DNA of 5,428 bases, taken from positions 1-5,428 of the forward strand of contig JBMNUM010000041.1 of assembly GCA_050946275.1 (NCBI GenBank). Reading direction: 5' to 3'. The stretch is from JBMNUM01 sp050946275 (GTDB lineage: Bacteria; Actinomycetota; Coriobacteriia; Coriobacteriales; CADBOM01). The notes below the pieces were generated by a model. The model was given only the letters and a program-made list of their open reading frames with translations. It was not told the DNA's origin and ran no database searches. The translations under genes and the position numbers were made by a program. This document shows, one piece after another, positions 1-5,190 of the stretch. Numbering within the stretch: position 1 is the stretch's first letter; each line of letters starts with the position of its first letter.

Positions 1-110
1 AAAACGTGATTGCAAGAAGCCCCTGCACCTCAGGAGGGAACGCCTACGGCGTTCTTTAGCCTTCGGTCCCGCAGGGGCTTCTTGCAATCACTGCTCCGCA
101 ATTCGCCGGG
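1..110 (+). repeat. Nested palindromic element A, copy 1 (left end outside the window)
   Basis: This copy is identical over 110 bp to the reverse complement of 5304-5413. A perfect 21-bp stem pairs 6-26 with 71-91. Inside its loop sits a second perfect 7-bp hairpin, GAACGCC-TAC-GGCGTTC (38-54). The right flank carries GCTCCGCAA (93-101) and then TTCGCCG (102-108). In copy 3 that last motif pairs with CGGCGAA on the far side, so the left partner of copy 1 should lie just outside the window. No reading frame or transposase is present. What is seen is the palindrome and its repetition; that it is a dispersed non-coding element is an inference. A REP- or MITE-like element, or a structured RNA, are both possible. 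Confidence 0.9.
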
Positions 111-128
111 AAAGGGTCCTTCCTCCGG

Positions 129-153
129 GGGCTACTTGCTTCGGTCGTAGCCC
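129..153 (+). repeat. Hairpin B, copy 1
   Basis: GGGCTAC (129-135) and GTAGCCC (147-153) form a perfect 7-bp stem with an 11-nt loop. The same stem, with one loop base changed, recurs at 2857-2881. A shortened relative lies at 5264-5288. It follows element A at about the same distance in each copy, so it is part of the same composite module. There is no T-tract on either side, so it does not look like an ordinary intrinsic terminator. Confidence 0.75.
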
Positions 154-164
154 ACTACAACAGG

Positions 165-207
165 CGGCAGTTGCTCGGGCCCCTTTCAGGGGCCGTCGCA
201 ACTGCCG
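165..207 (+). repeat. Hairpin C, copy 1
   Basis: The outer stem CGGCAGTTGC / GCAACTGCCG (165-174 with 198-207) is perfect over 10 bp. The inner stem GGCCCCT-TTC-AGGGGCC (178-194) is perfect over 7 bp. Copy 2 at 2892-2937 keeps the fold: the A-T pair at the fifth position of the outer stem becomes G-C, and the inner stem gains one T-A pair. This covariation suggests that the fold itself is maintained. It lies 62 bp past the stop codon of the exporter gene. It could act in transcript 3' end formation or protection, but it lacks a U-tract. Confidence 0.8.
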
Positions 208-252
208 GAGCTAAAGCTCGAGGTCGGGTTGGGTTGCGGCTTGTTTGGGCTC

Positions 253-263
253 GCGCTTCGCGC
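253..263 (-). repeat. Small GAA-triloop hairpin past the exporter stop codon
   Basis: On the gene strand this reads GCGC-GAA-GCGC, a 4-bp stem with a three-base loop, beginning 5 bp past the stop codon. A similar position after the lipoprotein gene holds an 8-bp hairpin with the same GAA loop (2958-2976). A short stem like this is easily found by chance in GC-rich DNA; its recurrence near the same module is the only reason to list it. Confidence 0.4.
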
Positions 264-268
264 TGCGC

Positions 269-2632
269 TTAGATGCTCCTTGCTAGCTCTGTTAGGTCGT
301 AGGTGCCGCCTGGGTCTTTTTCCTCTTTGCCTGTCGGCTGGAAGCCTTGGGATTTCCAGAACCCCCTTGCCTCTTCGCTTGCTTTGGGGCATTTCAGTTC
401 TAGGTGGTCGTAGCCTTGGGCTTTTAGCGATGCTCTTATGTCTGCGAAGATCTGGGAGCCTATGCCTTGGCCCTGTAGGCTTGCCTCTACCATGAACCAG
501 CCTATGAAGGCGTCGTCGGGTTCCGGGTGGCCGCAGATGAGGTCTAGGACGGCTACCAGCTCCCCGTCTTCTGCGTAGAAGCCCACGAAGAACTTATCGG
601 TCTCCGTCGTTCCATCGGGAATGTCGCTGATGATCTCGGTCAGGCGTGCCATCGATGGCTTTATGCCGAGCGAGCGGTAGTAGCGGCGATTGCGGCGCGC
701 TAGTTGGAAGACGGCCGTGATGTCCGCCTCGGTGATGCGTCGCACGTCGTAGGAGGTGCCGAGCGATTGGACGTCGAGGCCGAGCGATCCGTCCTTGCGC
801 TCGTCGGTACCGAGCACCTGGTCGAACTGCGTGTCGAAGAGCTCGCGGTAGACGCCGCCCTTCGCGAGCAGCTCCTCGTGCGGGCCCTGCTCCGCGATGA
901 CGCCGTCTTTCACGACGAGGATGCAGTCGGCCTTGAGGATCGTCGAGAGCCGGTGCGCGATGACGATGCTCGTGCGCCCCACCATCAGCTGCTCGAGCGC
1001 CTCCTGGATGGCGTGTTCCGAGATGGAGTCGAGCGCGCTCGTCGCCTCGTCGAGGATGAGGATCTTCGGGTCCTTCAGGATGACGCGCGCGAGCGACAGG
1101 CGCTGCTTCTCGCCGTCCGAGAGCTTGAGGCCGCGGTTGCCGACCTCGGTGTCGTATCCCTTCGGCTGGCTGGCGATGTAATCGTGGATGTTCGCGATCC
1201 GGCACGCCTCCTCGATCTGCTCCATCGTCGCGTTCTCGTTGGCATAGCGCAGATTCTCGAGGATCGTTCCGTTGAAGAGGTAGGCCTCCTGCGTGACGAC
1301 GCCGATCTGCTGGCGCAGGTAGGGGAGGTTGAAGTCGCGCACGTCGACGCCGGCCACGCTCACCGAGCCCGAGATGACGTCGTACAGGCGCGGGATGAGG
1401 TTCACGACCGTCGACTTGCCCGAACCGCTTGGGCCCACGATCGCGTACATCTTGCCGCCGGGCACCTCGAAGCTCACGTCGGAGAGCACGAGTTGGCCGG
1501 GCTCGTATCCGAAGGCCACGTGCTCGTAGCGGATGGGTTTCTGCTCGACATCGGGCTTGGCGCCGTTCTCGGGCGAGACGATTGTGTTCTCGCGGTCGAG
1601 GTAGTCGAAGATGCGCGTGAACAGCGCGAGCGAGCGCGTGAAGGTGACCTGCAGGTCGAGCAGCGACTCGACGGGGCGGTACAGCCGGTTCACGAGTGCG
1701 ACGGACGCGGTGACCGTGCCCACGGTGAGCGTCGGGTCGTACCTCATGATGATGAGCACGCCGCCGGCGAAGTAGATGAGCAGTGGGCCGAGTTGCGTGA
1801 ACAACCCCATCGCAACGCGGAAGAGCGAGCCGGAGCGCGTCTCCTTCATCGACAGGCGGGTGACCTCCTCGTTGACCTGGTTGAACCTCTCGAACTCCTT
1901 CTCCTCGCGCGTGAACATCTTGACGAGCAGCGACCCCGAGGCCGAGAGCGTCTCGTTGATCGACTGGTTCATCTCATCGGTCTTCGCCTGCGTGCGCGAG
2001 GCATACTTGAGGCGCGACCGACCGGCCGTGCGCGTGGGCATGATGAGCAGCGGCAGCACCACGAGACCGACGATGGCGAGCTTCCAGCTCATCGTGAACA
2101 GCGCGACGAGCGTCGTGATGATGGTGGCGACGTTGCCGACGATCTTCGAGAGCGTGCCGCTGATGACCGAGCTCACACCGGAGATGTCCGTGTCCATGCG
2201 CGTGATGATGTCGCCCTGCTTCTCCGTGGTGAAGAACGAATGCGGCATGAACTGCAGGTGCCGGTACATCTGGTTGCGCATATCGTAGATGATCCTTTGC
2301 GAGATCCACGCGTTGATGTAGTTCTCGAGCACGCCTATGAGCTGGCTGGTGACCATCGCCGCCAGTGCGATCAGCAGCAGCTTCACGAGGTACTGCAGGT
2401 CTTGCCCCACCAGCGCCTCGTCGACGATCTTTCCGGTGATGATCGAGGGGAACAAGCCGACTATCGCCGCAATCACTATCGCTACGAAGACGAAGAGGAA
2501 CTGGAGCCAGTACGGTTTGAGGTATGACAGGATTCTCAGGAGCAGGCCCTTGGTCACCTTGGGCATGTTGGCCTTTTCCTCGTCCGTTAGGAAGTGGGAT
2601 TGGGGGCCGAACATGATCGGTGGCGGGGTCAT
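269..2632 (-). CDS. ABC exporter half-transporter (permease plus ATPase) fused to a C-terminal GNAT acetyltransferase domain
   Basis: The 787-residue product is a type IV ABC exporter subunit. Six hydrophobic segments lie at about residues 41-61, 83-100, 163-182, 185-200, 273-296 and 302-318. The nucleotide-binding domain follows, with Walker A GPSGSGKS (400-407), Q-loop Q448, signature LSDGE (504-508, usually LSGGQ/E), Walker B ILILDE (524-529) with catalytic E529, D-loop SALD (532-535) and H560. A linker of about 30 residues leads to a GNAT fold (about 628-787) with acetyl-CoA motif QGQGIG (720-725). Typical half-exporters end near residue 600, so the extra 160 residues are a true in-frame fusion with no stop. 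The start is backed by GGAGGAAGG at 2640-2648. The N terminus resembles the second subunit of heterodimeric multidrug exporters, but no partner gene is adjacent. The substrate is unknown: export of a peptide, lipid or drug, with acetylation of the cargo or of a regulator, is speculation. Codons in the GNAT end (CTA, ATA, AGA, ACA, AAA) differ from the GC-ending codons of the ATPase part. Confidence 0.93.
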   Translation of the reverse strand: MTPPPIMFGPQSHFLTDEEKANMPKVTKGLLLRILSYLKPYWLQFLFVFVAIVIAAIVGLFPSIITGKIVDEALVGQDLQYLVKLLLIALAAMVTSQLIGVLENYINAWISQRIIYDMRNQMYRHLQFMPHSFFTTEKQGDIITRMDTDISGVSSVISGTLSKIVGNVATIITTLVALFTMSWKLAIVGLVVLPLLIMPTRTAGRSRLKYASRTQAKTDEMNQSINETLSASGSLLVKMFTREEKEFERFNQVNEEVTRLSMKETRSGSLFRVAMGLFTQLGPLLIYFAGGVLIIMRYDPTLTVGTVTASVALVNRLYRPVESLLDLQVTFTRSLALFTRIFDYLDRENTIVSPENGAKPDVEQKPIRYEHVAFGYEPGQLVLSDVSFEVPGGKMYAIVGPSGSGKSTVVNLIPRLYDVISGSVSVAGVDVRDFNLPYLRQQIGVVTQEAYLFNGTILENLRYANENATMEQIEEACRIANIHDYIASQPKGYDTEVGNRGLKLSDGEKQRLSLARVILKDPKILILDEATSALDSISEHAIQEALEQLMVGRTSIVIAHRLSTILKADCILVVKDGVIAEQGPHEELLAKGGVYRELFDTQFDQVLGTDERKDGSLGLDVQSLGTSYDVRRITEADITAVFQLARRNRRYYRSLGIKPSMARLTEIISDIPDGTTETDKFFVGFYAEDGELVAVLDLICGHPEPDDAFIGWFMVEASLQGQGIGSQIFADIRASLKAQGYDHLELKCPKASEEARGFWKSQGFQPTGKEEKDPGGTYDLTELARSI

Positions 2633-2639
2633 CTTGCTT

Positions 2640-2648
2640 CCTTCCTCC
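2640..2648 (-). promoter_or_regulatory. Ribosome binding site of the exporter gene
   Basis: On the minus strand GGAGGAAGG ends 7 bp before the ATG at 2632, with its GGAGG core 11 bp away. It decides the start in favour of this ATG over the internal ATG six codons later. Confidence 0.75.
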
Positions 2649-2687
2649 GGTGCTTATGTTCAGCCTACCACTTTATCGGGTTTGCCC

Positions 2688-2860
2688 GCCCCCGGGAGGG
2701 CCGAGCCAGTCCAGAAGAAGGCTTCGCAAAACGTGATTTCGCTCCGGTGATGCAGCTGCGGAGAGAGCGCTTCGCGCTCTGGAGGTCCTCGCTAAACGCA
2801 TCACCTGCACGAAATCACTGCTCCGCAATTCTTCTGGCCGGGCCCGGCTCTCCCGGGGGC
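2688..2860 (+). repeat. Nested palindromic element A, copy 2 (complete, diverged)
   Basis: Four nested stems can be read. The outer arms 2688-2719 and 2829-2860 pair at 28 of 32 positions, with a perfect 9-bp core CCAGAAGAA / TTCTTCTGG. The next stem is GTGATTTCG / CGAAATCAC (2733-2741 with 2810-2818). A middle stem GGTGATGC / GCATCACC follows (2746-2753 with 2798-2805). The tip is AGAGCGC-TTC-GCGCTCT (2764-2780). Between the outer and second stems lie GCTTCGCAA (2721-2729) and GCTCCGCAA (2820-2828), nearly identical direct repeats also found in the other copies. Most stem bases differ from copies 1 and 3, while the architecture and short motifs are kept. Confidence 0.88.
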
Positions 2861-2881
2861 TACTTGCTTCGCTCGTAGCCC
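2857..2881 (+). repeat. Hairpin B, copy 2
   Basis: GGGCTAC (2857-2863) pairs with GTAGCCC (2875-2881) around an 11-nt loop that differs by one base from copy 1 at 129-153. Its first four bases overlap the right outer arm of element A copy 2, so the two folds compete for a few bases. Confidence 0.75.
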
Positions 2882-2891
2882 TTGAAACAGT

Positions 2892-2937
2892 CGGCGGTTG
2901 CTCGGGCCCCTTTTCAAGGGGCCGCTCGCAACCGCCG
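2892..2937 (+). repeat. Hairpin C, copy 2
   Basis: The outer stem CGGCGGTTGC / GCAACCGCCG (2892-2901 with 2928-2937) is perfect. The inner stem GGCCCCTT-TTC-AAGGGGCC (2905-2923) is perfect over 8 bp. Compared with copy 1 there is one compensatory pair change and one added pair. It lies 70 bp past the lipoprotein stop codon, close to the 62-bp distance seen for copy 1. After it comes GGGTTGGG (2941-2948), also present after copy 1 (226-233). Confidence 0.8.
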
Positions 2938-2957
2938 TTTGGGTTGGGGCTACGCTG

Positions 2958-2976
2958 CCTTCCTCTTCGAGGAAGG
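2958..2976 (-). repeat. GAA-triloop hairpin after the lipoprotein gene
   Basis: On the gene strand this is CCTTCCTC-GAA-GAGGAAGG, a perfect 8-bp stem closed by a three-base loop, 30 bp past the stop codon. The following bases are not T-rich, so an intrinsic terminator is possible but not typical. Confidence 0.6.
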
Positions 2977-3006
2977 GGCGCTGGTGGGGCTTCGGTTGCC
3001 CCTTTC

Positions 3007-3447
3007 TTAGTCATCTAGGTCTTTGTCGGCTTTTAGGATCGCTCCTGTGTTCGGGTCTATGTCATAGTCGTACTCTGTGGTTCCCACGTTGAACTCGACT
3101 TCGTACTTTGTCGTTCCGTCGTCGGTGTCCAGATGGACGTTCATCTGGGTTGCGTCTGCTTCGGCAACTCCGGCGTCCGCCAGTGCTATGGCCACTGCGT
3201 CGGCGTCGGAGACCTTGGATTGCTGGTCTTTGGGCTGGGTTGCCGGGTCAGTTGTTGGCTCTGCGGTTCCGGTTGCCTGGTCGGCCACGGGTTCCGCGGC
3301 CTCGGTTGCCTGCTCCTGTGCGGCTTGCTGCTGGTCGGCTCCCGTGTCCGCTGCGGGCTGGTCGGAGGCCTGTCCAGCGCATCCCGATAGGGCCAGTGCG
3401 GCGACGAATGCCGCAGTGGTCAACATGGCGATTGGCAATTTTCTCAT
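3007..3447 (-). CDS. PepSY-domain lipoprotein
   Basis: The 146-residue product begins with a lipoprotein signal peptide: MRK, a hydrophobic stretch (4-20) and the lipobox LSGC (20-23) with C23 as the lipid-modified residue. A low-complexity linker rich in Ala, Gln, Glu, Thr and Pro follows (24-77), and probably spans the cell wall. The C-terminal part (about 80-144) has the PepSY pattern: ADAVAIALADAGV, then YEVEFNVGTTEYDYDIDPNTG with the closing DIDPNTGAIL motif. PepSY domains are small extracytoplasmic modules linked to peptidase inhibition or signalling; the exact role here is unknown. I chose ATG 3447 because AAGGAG lies 5 bp upstream and the signal peptide starts there; an open extension to 3603 runs through repeat DNA and is not coding. 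It has its own promoter-like hexamers. The last 30 or so codons use ATA, CTA, ACA and AAA more than the start does. Confidence 0.92.
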   Translation of the reverse strand: MRKLPIAMLTTAAFVAALALSGCAGQASDQPAADTGADQQQAAQEQATEAAEPVADQATGTAEPTTDPATQPKDQQSKVSDADAVAIALADAGVAEADATQMNVHLDTDDGTTKYEVEFNVGTTEYDYDIDPNTGAILKADKDLDD

Positions 3448-3452
3448 GGCTG

Positions 3453-3458
3453 CTCCTT
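3453..3458 (-). promoter_or_regulatory. Ribosome binding site of the lipoprotein gene
   Basis: AAGGAG on the minus strand (within GGAAGGAG) is placed 5 bp before the ATG at 3447. It fixes the start at the lipoprotein signal peptide rather than at the upstream ATG at 3603. Confidence 0.8.
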
Positions 3459-3475
3459 CCGTCGGTCTTGCGTTG

Positions 3476-3504
3476 ATCATACCTTGCGCCTGGTGTATTG
3501 GAAA
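3476..3504 (-). promoter_or_regulatory. Likely sigma-70 type promoter of the lipoprotein gene
   Basis: On the minus strand TATGAT (3476-3481) matches the -10 consensus at five of six bases. TTTCCA (3499-3504) lies 17 bp upstream and matches the -35 consensus at four of six. The -10 box is 28 bp before the start codon, giving a short leader that contains the ribosome binding site. The -35 is weak. Confidence 0.5.
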
Positions 3505-3518
3505 CGCGAGAGCCATCA

Positions 3519-3545
3519 TGGCAACTTCGTTCGAAAAAGGGCGTC
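3519..3545 (+). repeat. 27-nt repeat D, copy 1
   Basis: This unit begins TGGCAAC, contains the palindrome TTCGAA after CG, and ends GGGCGTC. It matches 3571-3597 at 25 of 27 positions in direct orientation, with a start-to-start distance of 52 bp. Confidence 0.8.
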
Positions 3546-3570
3546 GTTTCCGGCCCCACAGACTCGATTC

Positions 3571-3627
3571 TGGCAATTTCGTTCGAAAAGGGGCGTCTGA
3601 CACGCCCTTTTCCGTGCAAAGTTGCCA
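3571..3627. repeat. 27-nt repeat D, copies 2 and 3, as an inverted pair forming one long hairpin
   Basis: Copy 2 (3571-3597) and copy 3 (3601-3627, opposite orientation) are separated by only TGA, so they form one long stem. Copy 3 matches copy 1 at 22 of 27 positions. The tip reads AAAAGGGGCGT, then CTGAC, then ACGCCCTTTT. That is a GC stem flanked by A and T runs, and it could end transcription in both directions. It lies about 200 bp past the surface-protein stop codon, so it may be a second terminator for that gene, or a mobile or dispersed palindrome. Confidence 0.75.
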
Positions 3628-3660
3628 GGGGGCGATCGATCATGTGGAACACCTTCGCAC
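3621..3660 (+). repeat. Direct repeat E, copy 1
   Basis: A 40-nt unit starting GTTGCCAGGGGGC and ending CACCTTCGCAC. It matches 3696-3731 with a 4-nt insertion (CGAT) and three substitutions. Its first seven bases overlap the end of repeat D copy 3, so D and E may be parts of one larger unit. Confidence 0.75.
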
Positions 3661-3695
3661 CTCGGCATGGGAGCCAATGCGCCCAACCTGACCAT

Positions 3696-3731
3696 GTTGC
3701 CAGGGGGCAATCATGCGGAGCACCTTCGCAC
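3696..3731 (+). repeat. Direct repeat E, copy 2
   Basis: A 36-nt second copy of the unit at 3621-3660, starting 75 bp further on. The bases after the two copies are unrelated, which marks the right border of the repeat. Confidence 0.75.
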
Positions 3732-3771
3732 GAGGTGCATGCCGGCGCTGGCCTGGCGGGGAGGCGGATGG

Positions 3772-3805
3772 AAACGGGGCACCACCTTGCGGCGATGCCC
3801 CGTTT
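3772..3805 (-). terminator. Likely terminator of the surface-protein gene
   Basis: AAACGGGGCA (3772-3781) and TGCCCCGTTT (3796-3805) form a perfect 10-bp stem with a 14-nt loop, starting 24 bp past the stop codon at 3830. On the gene strand the GC stem ends in GTTT, a short T-run, so the terminator is plausible but not strong. Confidence 0.6.
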
Positions 3806-3829
3806 GATTATCCGTTGTGCCTGTTGCTT

Positions 3830-5185
3830 CTAGCGGACGTGCTTGCCGGCCTTCTGCTGGCGCTTGCGGGTGGTGGCGACGCCGGAGAGCGCCAGGCCCG
3901 CGCCTGCGAGGGTGATCGTCATCAGGACGAGGAGGCCGGGAGCGCTATCGGCGGTCTTGGGGAGGCCGGAGCCCTCGGAAGCGACCTTGGTCGGGGAGGC
4001 CTGCTCCTCCTCCGGAGCGGAGATCGGCTCTTCCTCTTCCGCAGGCTCGTCTCCGTTGACCTTCTCGAGCTCGACGGACAGGTACACGCCGCCGCCCTTC
4101 GGGACCTCGTAGTAGTAGTTGCCGTCGGCATCCTGGACGAGAGCGACCTTCTCGCCGTCGCCGTTGTAGGCGGCCATCAGCTTGTAGCCGTCCTCGACGT
4201 TGACCTTCAGCAGCACCTTGTCGCCCTCATAGGCGATCTCGTAGCCGTGGCTCTTGTCGAGTGCGTTGCCCTCGGCATCTGTGACGGTGACCGTGCCGCC
4301 AGCCGTGGGCTGCTCGACCTTCACGATGTACTTGATGGTCTTCTCGAAATTCTCGTTCTGGGTGATCTGGGGCTGGTATCCCGTGTCGTCCGAGGGGGAT
4401 ATGTCGCGCACCGTGCCGGCCGCGATGCCGGTCTCGTTCAAGATGATCTTCCACACGGTGAGCACGACGGTTTTGGGAACGTCTCCCTCGAACGCACCGT
4501 TGAGATCCACGCCTAGCGTCTTGCCGTCGATGGTGCCCGTGACGAGGGCGTCGATCGCCGCTTTCTCGGACTCATATGCCAACGCAAGGCCCACCATGTC
4601 GCTCGTGAGGTCACCGTCGACCACGAGGTTCACGGTGCTATCCGACGCGGAGATAAGATAGGCGCCTGCCCCGGGAGCCTTCACATCGCCGTTGATGGTG
4701 ACCGTCGTGGCGCCGTTCTCGAAGGCCATGGCCTGGATGCCGCTTGCGATCTCAAGGCTCGAAACCGCGCCGGATGACGTGACGTTGCCGTTGACCGTGA
4801 CATCGGCGGTGGCCCCGCCGCCGGACGCGGCCCCGATTCCCATGCCGCCAACCTCGACGTCGCCGTTGATGGTGACGCTGGCAGAGGTGCCCGAACCCTC
4901 GGCTTGCGCTACGGCGCCGCTGCCGTTGGGCGCGGTGATGTTTCCTGTGGTGACACTTGCGCTATAGCCGTCAGATGCATTGGCTACGACGGACATGGAT
5001 CCATTTTCCGCGATGGTCACGTCGCCGACAGTCTCCGATACGTCCTGGTTGTATGCGTCGACCTTGACGGGCTCCGTGACATCGTCGGCCGCAAACGCAA
5101 CGGCGGGAACCATAAGTGCGACCATGCAGACAGCCAGGAAAACCCGAAATCCTGCCTTGAGGTGGGACGGGCGAGTAGATTTCAT
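3830..5185 (-). CDS. Secreted, probably sortase-anchored repeat (beta-helix-like) surface protein
   Basis: The 451-residue product has a signal peptide (MKSTRPSHLK, a hydrophobic core at about 13-29, likely cleavage after AFA at 32). Residues about 65-230 hold roughly six degenerate repeats of 24-34 residues with cores such as VTINGD, VTVNGN and LVVDGD and Gly/Ala/Ser-rich turns, as expected of a parallel beta-helix. Residues about 285-375 resemble a divergent InlB-type B-repeat (GGTVTVTDAEGN, then YEIAYEGDKV, then VEDGYKL). An acidic Pro-rich stalk (376-400) leads to LPKTA (408-412), a membrane segment (about 416-437) and the basic tail TRKRQQKAGKHVR. The final A instead of the usual G in the sorting motif suits some actinobacterial sortases; none is encoded here. 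It probably acts in adhesion or as a surface layer component, but the ligand is unknown. I chose ATG 5185, with GGGGG 5 bp upstream, over ATG 5215, which lacks a ribosome binding site. Confidence 0.88.
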   Translation of the reverse strand: MKSTRPSHLKAGFRVFLAVCMVALMVPAVAFAADDVTEPVKVDAYNQDVSETVGDVTIAENGSMSVVANASDGYSASVTTGNITAPNGSGAVAQAEGSGTSASVTINGDVEVGGMGIGAASGGGATADVTVNGNVTSSGAVSSLEIASGIQAMAFENGATTVTINGDVKAPGAGAYLISASDSTVNLVVDGDLTSDMVGLALAYESEKAAIDALVTGTIDGKTLGVDLNGAFEGDVPKTVVLTVWKIILNETGIAAGTVRDISPSDDTGYQPQITQNENFEKTIKYIVKVEQPTAGGTVTVTDAEGNALDKSHGYEIAYEGDKVLLKVNVEDGYKLMAAYNGDGEKVALVQDADGNYYYEVPKGGGVYLSVELEKVNGDEPAEEEEPISAPEEEQASPTKVASEGSGLPKTADSAPGLLVLMTITLAGAGLALSGVATTRKRQQKAGKHVR

Positions 5186-5190
5186 GAGAA

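Larger units (their letters stand above)
2633..3006. other. Gene-free gap between the lipoprotein and exporter genes
   Basis: This 374-bp gap holds the exporter ribosome binding site, nested element A copy 2, hairpins B and C, and an 8-bp GAA-loop hairpin. Just past the lipoprotein stop codon is a weak 5-bp stem, GGGGC / GCCCC (2986-2990 with 2998-3002), without a T-tract. I see no convincing promoter hexamers in front of the exporter gene. It may be read through from the lipoprotein promoter or use a start site that I cannot recognise. No credible reading frame is present. Confidence 0.7.
3448..3829. other. Gene-free, repeat-rich gap between the surface-protein and lipoprotein genes
   Basis: This 382-bp gap holds the lipoprotein promoter and ribosome binding site (3453-3504), a 27-nt repeat in two direct and one inverted copy (3519-3627), a second 36-40-nt direct repeat pair (3621-3731), and a terminator-like hairpin next to the surface-protein gene (3772-3805). 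Short reading frames here follow the repeats and lack ribosome binding sites. Confidence 0.7.

Noticed and set aside
129..207. tRNA or other known RNA gene
   Set aside because: Hairpins B and C are separate stem-loops without a cloverleaf, an anticodon arm or a T-loop sequence. I could not match them to a known riboswitch.
704..2527. Long open frame of 607 codons on the plus strand
   Set aside because: It lies fully antisense to the exporter gene. Its product is rich in Arg, Asp, Val and Leu with no recognisable domain, as expected from the opposite strand of GC-rich coding DNA. The minus-strand frame contains every ABC motif.
3448..3603. 52-codon N-terminal extension of the lipoprotein
   Set aside because: It would place the signal peptide inside the protein, lacks a ribosome binding site, and translates repeat D. 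The ATG at 3447 has a good site 5 bp upstream.
3519..3731. CRISPR array
   Set aside because: The repeats differ in length and orientation, overlap each other, and do not alternate with spacers of constant size. No cas gene is present.
3713..4516. Open frame of 267 codons on the plus strand
   Set aside because: It is antisense to the surface-protein gene, starts in repeat DNA, has no ribosome binding site and shows no recognisable domain.
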